From Apostichopus japonicus (lineage: Eukaryota > Echinodermata > Holothuroidea > Aspidochirotida > Stichopodidae), in assembly GCF_037975245.1 (NCBI RefSeq), contig NC_092569.1, forward strand, positions 18,958,501 through 19,022,500: 64,000 bases of DNA, given 5' to 3'. Below the pieces are notes generated by a model, which was not told the origin of the DNA, ran no database searches, and worked only from the letters and a program-made list of their open reading frames with translations. A program made the position numbers and the translations under genes. Below, piece by piece: positions 22,630-33,864 of the stretch. Numbering within the stretch: the first letter of the stretch is position 1; every line of letters begins with the position of its first letter.

Positions 22630-25510
22630 TCAAGATTGGAATGGGTTTTACCTGCGTATAATCGTGACAAACACGTGTTCGTCTGATGTTTCGAGGGCGA
22701 TGTCGTCAGTTTCACGCTGACAGATCATTTGACGTTGAACTTTTTGAAACCTCGCAGACGACGGGGTCTATTTGATGGCTGGTTTCCGGTAGACGGTTTT
22801 TTTGGAACTGGGTGTCATGATATGAACTCTGCAGTGGAAAAGTTTAAAAAGTTACAATTATGTACACCTGTGTACATGATTATTAGGCTACACACGCAAT
22901 GCGATGTGATCTTATTAGTGACGTATACGCATAAAGAGTTCAACATGGATATAGCAAACAGATGGATCTCTTTGGCAAGAAAATAAACATGTTTCAGGAC
23001 GGAGACGTTTTCCTAGTAATTCCAAGTCACCAAGTAGACTGTGAAACATTGAAGAAATGAATAAAAAAGACAAGAAAAGAATAAAAAAGAAAGGAAAGAG
23101 AGAAAGAAAGAAAACGGACCATGATTTACCTTTTTGTGTGTGTGTGTGTGTGCGTGTGTGTGTTTCGTCTTGACGTCAAACAGGCAAATCGCAAGTTAGT
23201 ATATTATACGTATATTCTGACTGTAGTTACATATTTCGGATCGGAATTTTACACGATCATATCTATATATGAGTTAAGTACAAACGTAGATTTATTTCAC
23301 TCAAACTTCAAAATATGTCTTAAAAGTTAATTATTTTCCTTGTTTTTTTAAATGCTACGACCTTCACATGATTCTGAGACTGACTAGAGGGTTGGGCCGA
23401 GGGGTCCAGGGGCGGGGTGTCTTTGGGGGAAGGAGAAAATGAGATGAAGAATCCTATTTTCTCATTTTCATCATAGGCTATCCTAAAATAAAGAAAACAA
23501 AAAGAGGAGGAAGGCTTTCCAATAGGGGCGTGGCCTGTCTCTCGTATTACGTTACAATGACACATATTATGTTTCAATGAAGAAAATGTCAAAACGGTGT
23601 CAGCCTTTTTAGTTGCGACTGCACAATGCTGGTTGAATGCTTGATATTTGACTAAGTCGAATGATCATTGGGGGGGGGGGGGGTGAGGGAGTAATACGGG
23701 TGAAATACAGTTTTAATGTGATTTAAGCGGGGGGGGGGGAGGGGCAGAAGTAAAACGTTTAGCGACTATAAGTCAGTCCAATTTCAAAGACGTTATACCT
23801 ACAGGTCACGCCTCGGGATGACATCGAATCGCTCAGACTAAGTTATAACATTACAGTTCTGATAAGGCACCGTATGGGGAATGCTAATTTCGTAGAAGTA
23901 GCCTTTATACTCTATGGAGTTGCGGCTAGACCTCAACATAATCAAACTGTTATTCTAGCACAACACGTGCCCGAATGTGTTCTAACGTTTATGTTGTTTT
24001 TAAATGAAGGTTGCGATGTGGTAAAACAGTTGTTCAATGTTAATGCCAAACATTATACTTACAACATTGCCTTTGAGACATTGTCATCCTTAAAAATTTG
24101 TTGTATATTTTCTGTGAAATTTGTCACTTATAATAGTATGGGGCATTTAGAAAGTAAGTTTTTCAAAATTATCAAAATTTACATAAAAGTGCTTGTTCAG
24201 GATTTACCTGAATTCAAATGGTAGAAAAGTAAAACATAACGGTTACGTAATTGAGGTGCTAAGTGATTTACTAAACAGGGGCAAGGTGGTGTGGGGGTAG
24301 GGTGTGGATTAGTAGGGGAGCAGATGGCGAGAGCGAGGATTTATTAGCCTATCATGGGGAATATGGTATTTTACTTGTTGTATGTAAACGACTATAATAC
24401 TATATACGAAGGATTATCATATATGCTAAGTTATACATGCGGGCATGTGAATTTTACCGTCTCAATGATTATCGAAAAACAAAATTGGGTCGAACTTTTA
24501 CCTTCCTATCTGCTGTCCTGAAAAATTATGGTCCTCTTAAATTATTCCGAGATACTGCGAAGTGGTAAATAAGACAATAAAAATTGGTATATACACTACA
24601 TGATGCCTTATAACAGTGAACTATGGGGAGGCTATCACATATTTTGAGTGGGTTGAGAACCGGCTAAAGTCTCGGGAGGTTTCCCAAGAATAGACAGGAC
24701 ATTGACAATTTTGTGTTAAAATTTTGAATTTCTCTACTCTGCAAATTTGGGCTATATATACACGACCGTCATAATTTATACGTTTTATCGAAAGTTTGAG
24801 AAACAAATACGCAGGTTCCGTATTACGGGGTATCAGCCCTATAAGAGAAGTTACCCCCCTCCCCTAGCCCCTAGCATTCAGATTAATTTAGCAACGCAGG
24901 GGAGTGCTCCCTATAGATGAAAGTGAGGTAGAAGAAGAACCAATCAACACTCCAAGCCTCGCTTAATGCCATGCGTTGTCCCTATATCGCTTTATGTTAA
25001 GCAATTGTAGTATAAAATGATTGTTGATTGCATGTTGTAAATTACTGTTTTTTTTTTAAACATGTTAATAGATAATTAAATCACGTTTTTGATCTTTGAC
25101 AATATTATCCTCGAAACGGTGCTCCACATGTAATCGTCCGAGTGTCTCTTATTATTTCTTGGTCTGTAGACTTTAAAAGGAAACATAACTGGTTTGACTT
25201 CTTGATCCATTATTCAGAAGTAAAGTTAATAAAAGTGTGATTAAAGGTCATCGGTATCCCCCCGCCCCCACCCACACATACGCTACAACGCCAGATACAG
25301 TTCACTAAATTACATATTTCAACAACTACTTTTACAGCCATCTTCATTGCATAAGTTTGACTCGTATAGTGAAACAGTAGTGTCTCATCGACCACTCAGC
25401 AAAGTCTGTGAAAGAAGGAAATTTGGAAAATCAGAAGGTCCTGGAAGCTATACTTTGGCCAACTTTTAGCAGGTTTAATGTTGAGGCAATACTGATCACC
25501 TGTAATAAAA
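22630..25510. other. intergenic, no gene seen
   Basis: About 2.9 kb without a recognised gene. Contains a TG microsatellite (about 23134-23162) and poly-G at about 23671 and 23730. An AT-rich open frame at 23874-24224 has no family signature. Confidence 0.45.
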
Positions 25511-25751
25511 CTTACGTTTATCTCTCTCTTTTGTTGTTAAAGGTGGGATCGCTCGTAATTTCCTCGTAAATTCTGTCCTTCACACCACCCGATTCAAAAA
25601 TAATATCAATACTACCCTCTATCGGATCGTCGCTGTTGTCTCGTAATTTCTCAGCAATCCCGTATTTACGGCTAGTAAGCAATAAACGGGTTCGGTTACT
25701 TGAACGGTGGCCTTGGCGAAATTCCTGCATAGTTTCTTGTCTGTGGCAGTA

Positions 25752-25779
25752 CAGGGAGTTGTTATGGAACAACTCCCTG
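25752..25779. repeat. CAGGGAGTTGTT hairpin, copy 2 (perfect)
   Basis: Perfect 12-bp stems, CAGGGAGTTGTT and AACAACTCCCTG, around ATGG. It is the reverse complement of the copy at 2692-2719, with matching bases extending a little beyond the stem (ACCAGGG... and ...TACT). Confidence 0.85.
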
Positions 25780-25928
25780 GTCAGTAGTATGCGGTATTAC
25801 GCCGCGTTTTCGTGTGTGTTGTGTGATACAAAACTCAGTGCTTTGTTTTACGTTCAGAACTTTTCACAACTAATGGGCTGTACAGTATAGGTTACGGTCG
25901 AGCTTTGCATCAGGCGTAATAGTTTGAC

Positions 25929-25957
25929 CAGGGAGCTGCTACTCTAGCAGTTCCCTG
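25929..25957. repeat. CAGGGAGCTGCT hairpin, copy 3
   Basis: Stems CAGGGAGCTGCT and AGCAGTTCCCTG (one mismatch) around ACTCT, 150 bases from copy 2. It has the same outer CAGGGAG and a changed inner stem. A lone half (GGGAGCTGCTAC) lies near 48459. Confidence 0.75.
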
Positions 25958-25959
25958 CT

Positions 25960-28080
25960 TTTACTCTTTTAGGCCTACATGGTGAGCAGTCGAAGTCAAG
26001 AAACAGCTCAAGAAACTAATAGTTATGAACTTTATGTCTGATTCACGCTGACTGGTGTCACAAAAAGACAAACGCGAATGAGTGAAAAAATTGACTGAAG
26101 TGATTACAAACTATTGGGTATCAAACGTAAAGTCAAGTCCGTCATGTGTGAACAATTGGTATTTCAGCCAATTTAGGTATTAATTATACATAGACTGAGT
26201 CACAGCTTACATTGTATTTTATATATAAATTTTAGTTATATATCAGGAGGGAAAGACAAAGCATTTTATGTCATATACCATATACAGATAAATATGTATA
26301 TTTAATTATTTTTAGACTCCTGGCAACGGGCCCTTTAGGCGATCACAGAGCACTTGCCCTAGCTGCACCCCGTCCTCCTAACCGGTGCACGTAAACCCTG
26401 TCCTTGCACCCCTTTGACCCGAATTAAAAAATAACGAAACTTGAACGGAAAAGGGAAGGAAAATACGTTGCCATAAGGGGCGGCTCCACCCTCTTTAGAA
26501 AGGATTGGCAAAAAGGGAATAAGTACATGAACAATAAACTAATAGTTATTTCCATTGAAAAGTGTCTCGCTGAGCATCGGCCGTCAAAGCAAAAAACTTT
26601 TTTTTCTAAATCACGTCAGTGTATTGCTTTCCAGCGTACTGTACTCCCAGAATTGACTATCCTGTTTCTTGTTCCGAACGGCTCCCAACGAAATGCCAAA
26701 AAGTCGGCAACGGGGTTGGGGTGGGTTACCCAGCTCCACCATGGGGCACCTCATCACGACTGACTCGAATTACTCGAAACTTTAACTGAAATTGGATTGA
26801 ATTTAAAAAAATATATACTAGATGTCTGCATGGATCATACTTATCTATACTATTGTGTGACCATATAGGCGTACGGGCTCTATATAGTCAATCAGGAGAG
26901 ACTGGGGGGAAGCTTTTTTTCTTGCCACAGAAAATTAAACATTGCCCGGAAGTTCCTAGCACGATTAATTCATTTCAAACTTCGACGGCAATGAAGGACA
27001 AAGAGAACCATATAGGCCTATGCCTGACTATAAGATCATTGAACCATCACGAACAACTCCGAATAATCTTCCATTTGCCGATTCATATATTACACTGGGA
27101 ATAAGGGGTGGGGTGGGGCTTTCCATTTGATCCGCAAGTATATTGAACGGTCACCACAACAAGGGTGTATAGCTTGGGACTAGCACGGGGAGACTTGTCA
27201 ACCTTGTGAACTTTTTTGGGGGTGAGATGCGGGGGGGGGGGGAATCGGCAAACTAAAACATACAGGGTAAACAGAGGGGAGGAAAGAGGTCAAGAAAGAA
27301 AGCGTGAAAGACAGATGAAGGGATGGAGGAAGAAAGTAAAGAAAATGTGGAGATGGAGGCTAGGGGTAGAGATAGATATGATATGAGAGTACAGAGAGAA
27401 AAAAACCAAGAGCAGAAAAATGGAGATCACTGGGATACTGTCAAATACACAAGAAGAATATACAATCTAAATACTGGAATTAAATAATGCACAACATAAA
27501 TACAGCTTTATGACATCAACAAATCAAAGGGGAAGGATATAAGGTTTCAAGGATGCTGGAAAATAAGACACAACAGAAGATGATTATGGTTTCTGATCTA
27601 TTAGGCTTCTTCTCTCTACTGCTACCAGGATGTAAGAGACCACAGGGACTCGCACAACTCTTTAAGTTGTGATGACCTCTGACCCTTACTATGCCTAACT
27701 GTTATCTTGCCAGGAAATAAATACACCAGTGCATGAGAGGAGTTGAGAGACAGGACTGATTGATCGTGTCGATAGGGGTACATGTGATTCAAGAAGATAG
27801 ATGTAAAGATTAGCATCGTTTGGACACTTCAAATGGGACCCCCTCCCCACCCCCCCCACACCCTCCCCCACGTTCAAATCATATCCCCTCCTGGCAACGG
27901 AAATGAACACTAGTATAAATAAACCGATACAGATATTTATACACGCTGTGCGTGTAGGCCTATATACAATAATATAAAGCTGGCCATTCTCTGATTGTTA
28001 CTCCTTGATTGAATTTCCCCAACCTTGCCCACCTTGACTTAGAGGGTGGCCAAGCTCCTGATTCACAGTCATAGCTACTA
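25960..28080. other. intergenic, no gene seen
   Basis: No recognised gene over about 2.1 kb. A purine-rich stretch (27260-27400) and poly-G (near 27231) are present. Confidence 0.45.
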
Positions 28081-28089
28081 TCGAACAAA

Positions 28090-28272
28090 ATGGACGAAAG
28101 CAATTTATCTCAATCTGGTGATGCAGATGTATCATTAGCTGCTAATCCAACGTTTGTGAATGTCGCACAACCTGTCAACAAAAGTCTGGGAAAAGTGCTT
28201 GCCCCTGCCATATGTATGATCGCTTTTGTTCAGGATCATGTAAATGTGGCAATGTGTATTCGTATAGTCTGA
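28090..28272 (+). CDS. short open frame of unknown status
   Basis: A 60-codon frame starts in a good animal start context (ACAAAATGG, with A at -3 and G at +4). The N-terminus is acidic (MDESNLSQSGDAD). I recognise no family. A donor-like GTAAAT follows codon 50 (near 28240), so it could be a first exon. It lies just upstream of a decayed Penelope-like element, so it could equally be part of that element or chance. Low confidence. Confidence 0.2.
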   Translation: MDESNLSQSGDADVSLAANPTFVNVAQPVNKSLGKVLAPAICMIAFVQDHVNVAMCIRIV

Positions 28273-28509
28273 GGTTTTTCTCCCATGCTGCTCCATATCT
28301 AATCCTACTGGTGACATTTGGACAGAACATTGGCAGATGGCTTCTTGAGAGGTGTTGAAGTAACTGGATCAGGAGTATCTGTAGAGATTACATAAAACAA
28401 GAGTTACTAGATTGCAAGTATCCTGCTATAGCTTCTATGGCTGTGACTAAAAATATACCTTTTGTTTAGAACTTATCACACTTATGCAGCACTGGAAACT
28501 GATATTTCA

Positions 28510-28800
28510 ATTTAAATGGTGTCATTGAGTTTAGAGGACATTGAAGTTACAAGTATGTTGGTGAAACCAAGACCACCCTCAAGAAGCAGTTCTAGTCACA
28601 AGTCAATACCATGAAAATGGAGACTCCAGTAGGGGAACACTTTCAGCTGCCCAATCATACCATTAAAGACATGTCCCAACAGGTAACTGAATTCGTAGAC
28701 TAACCATCTCAGACATAGTACACCACAGCAGAGATAGAGAGAGCGGACGGACGGAATGCCCTAGCACCATTCAACTGAATGGGCTCAATATACAGGAAGG
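28510..28800 (+). pseudogene. Penelope-like element GIY-YIG endonuclease remnant
   Basis: In one frame (28548-28703) the sequence reads YKYVGETKTTLKKQF, a stop, then METPVGEHFQLPNHTIKD. YVGETxxTLK and PVGEHFxLPxH are signatures of the GIY-YIG endonuclease domain at the C-terminus of Penelope-like retroelements. A later NGLN (28778-28789) matches the usual end of that domain. Stops and frame changes show it is dead. No reverse transcriptase part is visible upstream, so the copy is 5'-truncated or deleted. Confidence 0.8.
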
Positions 28801-28959
28801 ACATGACTAACTTTATCCTGCTCCATCTCTGTATTCTGCTATAGTTTATTCGCCCTCTCTCCTTACTTAATCCTCGCTTTGTACTCCACAGTTTATCTAA
28901 ATACCTCTGCTTTCACTGACTCCTTTTGTTCAATACACCATTAACTTCTTTCTTTGTGT

Positions 28960-29135
28960 TCACCATGTCCTCTCTGTTCCAGGCTCTATTGTGTCTCTTG
29001 AATTTACTGTTACTAGTCAGTTTGCCTCTAAAGAAGATACTGATAATATCAGGCCCACTTACTTTTATAAATTTTCATACACATGTATGCTTTTTAGTGG
29101 ATGAGCAATATGCTACCATTTTTTTCTTTTCTTTT
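28960..29135 (+). mobile_element. Penelope-like element 3' region, damaged copy
   Basis: Downstream of the endonuclease remnant, AAAGAAGATACTGATAATATC, CAGGCCCACTTACTTTTA and TTTTAGTGGATGAGCAATATGCTA align with 37413-37515. The copy lacks the GAAACGT block present there, so any ribozyme-like core is broken. Confidence 0.7.
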
Positions 29136-29139
29136 GGAA

Positions 29140-31175
29140 TTTAATGAGAATGAAATTGTATTATTTTTCTGATCACATCAGATCAGATAAGATTAGCACT
29201 GCTCTTCCAGTCTGTAATTCATGCAAGGATAAACATATAAATTTACCTTCTCCTTTCTGAGTGTCAACTGATCTTTCTGTGGTGACAGCTGCTGAGAATG
29301 CCTCTGTTTGACTTTCAGCATCTTTCCGGAAAAGATGCATTTGAAACCTATACAATGAAACCAAAAAAATTGTCCGTAAATCATATAACTGAAATAGTAA
29401 TTTTACTGTACACCCCAAGCTTAATTGTATGCATAATGAATCTGGTAATGACCAAATCATTACAAACATACATGTTTTTATCATACCTACCCAAGAAAAA
29501 ATATGAAAGAGAAAAGTAACAAACAAACACTTAGGCATATTTCAATAATAACATATTGTTAACCCACATTGATTTAAACCCAGATAAGGATGAGATATTC
29601 TTTCATACTCTTCTTCAACATATCCATAAACCGCGGTACCTTTCAAGAATTGTAAGGATAATTTTGTGTTGCCCAACTGCTTGCCCAACAACTTGAGCTC
29701 ACATGTCAATGTAAAATTTACTATGTAAACTTCCTGTTTTAGTGAACTGATTGGTTTCATATCGCTAAAAGATGTCCAGTCTTTTGATCAGAGTTTGATG
29801 TACACTCATTATTTACCTACTGTGTAAACTTCCTGTTTATGTGAGCAGTTGGTTTCATGAGTGAGAATTGAGATGCTAGCTTACACCATGACATAAGCCT
29901 ACCATTGCGAAAAATTCCTGTTTACATGAATAGCTTGATTTCAGACTACCATTAATTTAACGCTAGATTACTCTCCACAAGAGATAGTTTCGGCCACCAA
30001 ATTTAATAGATATTATAATTTTTGAACACTAAACATCAGATCATTCACAAGAAGCTGAACAAAAACTAGCATAGTATATACTGACTATATATAAAAAATA
30101 TGATAACTTAGCACATCATAAAGTATGAGCATCAGGCCTACACAAAAAAAACTTTCTTACCCCCAGGCATGGCTATATAAAGGTTTATATAGGTATAGCT
30201 ATATGTACTATGGTCCCTCAATTTGTGAGGCTAATTTACCTAATTTCTTACATAGCAGTTGGGTTCCTTCAAAAATCCCAAACACAGACATGTACACATG
30301 ATTGCTGGAATATTGGACAGACAGTCAGTAGATAACAGTATAACACCCTGTTGCCCAAATGAACCATTAAAACTTGATTGCATATATGCTGGCTGAGGCT
30401 GACCTTAGAAAAACCTAAGGTCTAGTTGCATACGCAGCGGTGTGAAAACATGTGAATCAGTTAGGAGTGATTCTAAATTATTTATGTAGATGCATTATTT
30501 TTATAGGAAAAATTGCAGGTCCATGTGGTTGTACTTGTACAGCACAGTAGGCCTTCCTCACTGGTGTATATTACAAAATTAGGGAATACAGTTACTATGA
30601 ACACTAAATTCAGATACTTATTACTAATACTATAGGCCTTAGTCCTATGTTATATGCCCAGTTAATTATGACTGGGCATAGGTGAGGCTTTTCTTTCAAA
30701 TGCTCATTCACAAGAATTATTCTTCAAACAAGGACAGCTGATAACAATTTAGAACCTGAAGGGGTGGGGATGAACAGATCACCTAGGCCTAGTGGTTAGA
30801 AAATATATTTCCATCAATTTGTTGAGGCAAAAACAGTTTACTTTTTGGTGATGAGAAGGCCCAGCTTTCCATGGCATAAATATGAGGAGTGAAACTAAAG
30901 ACCCCCAGTCCCTGTCAGTCTTCTTTAGGAAAAACTAGGAAAAACTATCTTCATTTTATTGACAGATATGTATACGTACATACTTGCGCACGGGTCATTT
31001 TGGAGAGGAAATAACTGTAGCTTCCTGGTTTTTAGTGATATTGGCTTTCGCTTGTAGGTTATCATGGTGAAATCGTGTATTTCTTAGGGGTGTCCGAACT
31101 TTGCAGTTTTCTGTACTTCGCAATACTGACAGTTACCTAGGACAATACCCTGTAGTACTACTATGTACTAGTATT
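29140..31175. other. intergenic, no gene seen
   Basis: AT-rich, about 2 kb, no recognised gene. Open frames at 29173-29538 and 29542-29760 (minus) have no domain signature. Confidence 0.45.
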
Positions 31176-31891
31176 ACCCTATACGGGTACCGTTGTTTTC
31201 CGCACACGTTACTTTCCGCTGAAACAAAACGGTGTTTTCCGCAAACAAATTTGTCAGCGGAAAACAACGTTTTTTTCAACGGAAAGAACCGTTTCTTTTT
31301 GGGAGGAACAGAATGACTTACTGAAATTATTAGGCACATGGAAGGATTTAGGAAGATGGACAAGATAGGATTTGACTGTAACAGGATAAAATGTAGCTTC
31401 GAGACTAGATTTAGGATACAGTAGCTAAGGTTGTACTTGTAGCTTAGGCTGTAAGGCTTACTTATACAGACATTTTATTTCCAGCGAAAATCAAAGATAC
31501 CGCCTTTTACACTTTTTTTTTTTAAACCATCATTACGCGGGCCGAATATTTAATACTTAATTAAATACTCAATCCTTCATAACGCGGGCGTCCCTTTGCC
31601 CAGTATTATATGCTTCTTTAATAATTCGTAATTACGAACACCCCAAGCCTCCTCTAAATTATAAGCAGCTTAACTTTTCTGACATGAACTCAGTCTAACC
31701 ATCCTTGATCGACGTTCTTTGATACTTTCTCATGTTATTTTAATCATCCTGCCTGAATTTGGTATCTCAAAATTGCGGAAAAATATAGTGTACAGGCAAG
31801 TGAAAAATCGGTGTTTTCCGCAGAATTTTTTCAGCGGAAAGTAATCAGCGGAAAGTAACGTATGCGGAAAACAACTGAAACCACCCTATAC
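31176..31891. mobile_element. miniature inverted-repeat element with TTTCCGC motifs, 9-bp TSD
   Basis: Element 31185-31882 (698 bp), flanked by perfect ACCCTATAC at 31176-31184 and 31883-31891. The ends share GTTGTTTTCCGCA, one variable base, then ACGTTACTTTCCGCTG, as inverted repeats. Subterminal TTTTCCGC and CTTTCCGCTG words recur (31230-31290 and 31810-31870) in both orientations. A 9-bp duplication suggests a Mutator-type mobiliser; no transposase is present. Confidence 0.88.
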
Positions 31892-31920
31892 AGTTTTAGC
31901 CTAGCTTAGCAAATCATTAC

Positions 31921-32324
31921 CTTTTTGTGTGATCCTGAAGCAAATGTTCTGCGAAATTTGCGTTGCTAACAGAAGTCAAATCGTGGACATGTTTGTAGAG
32001 TTCTTTCTCCATTTGCCAGTTTACGTAGGAACGTAGAAGATAGATCTTCGTGGCATCTCTTCGTCGCTGTTGTTCCTTTGCACTGCTGTTTTTGTCAGGT
32101 CCATGCAACAATGGCTTTCCTCCACTTGAACCTATACGCTCGTTCCAGGATAAGGTCGTTTTCTTTCGCCCGATTCTCCTTGCCCTGATCCCTTTTCCAT
32201 GATTGTCACTATACTCTAGTCTAATCGAATGTATTTGTACGAAAATCGTACAGTATTCTTTACTCAAAAGGCACACAAACAACAAACTATCGCGTACGAA
32301 AATCCTTTGCGGTAAACAGTACAA
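31921..32324 (-). CDS. candidate exon, unknown basic protein
   Basis: A minus-strand frame of about 135 codons. Its last part is protein-like: RRRDATKIYLLRSYVNWQME, then KELYKHV and SNANFAEHLLQDHTK. It meets a good donor (AAAAG then GTAATG, exon end at 31921) just before the stop. The centre is rich in Lys and Arg. The pattern IYL..SY..W.......L...FAEHLL faintly recalls uncharacterised animal proteins, but I assign no function. The translation start is unclear: the upstream ATG at 32324 gives a hydrophobic start that may be UTR. No partner exon found. Confidence 0.35.
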
Positions 32325-32409
32325 TAATCTGAAATGCTGTGCTATAACATTATGTGTGCATGGGTACGGGCTTGTTACGCATACGCTTGCCTGTGCTATT
32401 CACTGATCT

Positions 32410-33250
32410 AAATTTGCCACCGAGGTCACGTGAGTTTTAGGGGTCCCACTAAACCTCGCTGAAACCTCGATAATGCCAGCGCCCTCAAAAAAAAGTCTAC
32501 GAGCGATATCGCCTTTAAACACGACTCCATAAGATCCACACTATATATGACCTTGAAACTGGTTCAATAATATAGCTTTCATTAATCCATGTTTATTTAT
32601 TTTTAAGTCATTTGAACCAGATTTGATAACCAATGACGTAGACATCCGCGTACACTTGACCTGACACTTGGCCAACCACGATTGGGGCAGTTAGATAAGT
32701 TTTAATCGATACAACGTCTGTCAAATATAGGCTAGGTGTCCTTGAACGTTCAAAAAAAGGAAGGAAAAACTTGAAGATAAATCTGTGTCATTAAGAGTAC
32801 ACCTGAGCGGATTTCGTCAGTTGTTGTACGAATTTTCGAGGAGTATTCGTAAGTATTAAAAGAGAAATTAAGCTGTACCGAATCTGCGAAGTCCAAAGCA
32901 GTAAGACCTTTATTCAGTTCATGTATCCAACATGTACCAAAGAAAAAAAAAATCCTTCCGTTACCTCAGAAAAATGACAAAGCATCTTAACGAAACAAAT
33001 AACAAGGTGAAACTAATTCCCGCGCGTATATATATTCGCAACTTCGCTATATATATCATTAAGGTTATACGCGCTGCAAGAAATCGCATTTTCAAACACC
33101 CGTACGTGTACAGACACGCATATGTACTGGCTTGACGCTTTTGTGTGTAAAATGTTGAGAAGTCATCAATCAATGGGCGCTAAAACAAAATCTTTGGAGA
33201 TTTGTTAACAGTATACATCTCACGCGCATTAGGACCTAGAGTTCCTTTAT
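32410..33250. other. intergenic, no gene seen
   Basis: No gene recognised. Two overlapping short frames at 32932-33173, one per strand, are considered chance. Confidence 0.45.
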
Positions 33251-33252
33251 GA

Positions 33253-33278
33253 TAGAGTTCCTCTATAGAGGAACTCTA
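33253..33278. repeat. 26-bp perfect palindrome
   Basis: TAGAGTTCCTCTA followed directly by its complement TAGAGGAACTCTA, with no loop. A partial direct copy of the left half (CTAGAGTTCCTTTATGA) precedes it. A loopless perfect palindrome this long is unusual outside mobile-element or regulatory contexts. Confidence 0.85.
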
Positions 33279-33379
33279 ACAGGACCGATATTACAGCGCC
33301 CTTAGGAAAACGCCGGTGAGCCCCATTGTATCGGTGTTTGTTGCAATTGTTTGTGGCCAAAAATAAGTGGTAATAATGA

Positions 33380-33860
33380 CTTCATTTTCGCTCGAGAAAC
33401 ATGGATTATCTACAGATACTGGTTTATCGCCGAAGTTTTTCAATTTGAAAAATTCTGGATTACAGGCGAAAAACATGGATTGTCTGCGAACTTGAAAAGC
33501 TGGAAAATCGATCGAAAATTCACGATTATCGGCAAAAAACTTGGATTATAGACGAAGAACCTAGATTTTTCATAAAAATTGAAATATCGGTTGATACTTT
33601 TTCGGTTTTTCGCCGATAATCCAGGTATTTCATACGATAAGGCTTTTCAGGCGATAATCCATGATTTTTCACCGATAATTCAGGTTTGTCACCTATAATG
33701 CAGGTTTTCTGTGGTTAATTTAATCCAAGTTTATCTGCGAGTTTCCACCGACTAGTATCCTGAATAACCGGTCGTAAAATCTGGATTATTGGCAGATATT
33801 CCAGGTTAATCGGTCGATAATTCAGATTTTTCGACCAACAAGCTGGAATATCTTATTATT
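33380..33860. repeat. foldback array of GATTATCGGCGAAAAA motifs
   Basis: The left half (33380-33560) holds about six variants of GGATTATCGGCGAAAAAC. From about 33600 to 33860 the complement, TTTTTCGCCGATAATCCAGG, recurs about eight times. The layout (motif array, then inverted array) matches the foldback elements at 13310 and 14935. No target duplication could be fixed. Confidence 0.75.
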
Positions 33861-33864
33861 GGGC

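Noticed and set aside
23874..24224. 116-codon plus-strand frame
   Set aside because: AT-rich, no signature; length is possible by chance in this composition.
25518..25772. 84-codon minus-strand frame with protein-like composition (SIDIIFESGGVKDRIYEEIT)
   Set aside because: No family recognised, the stop precedes the nearest donor-like site, and the start lies in the hairpin repeat. Not enough to call a gene.
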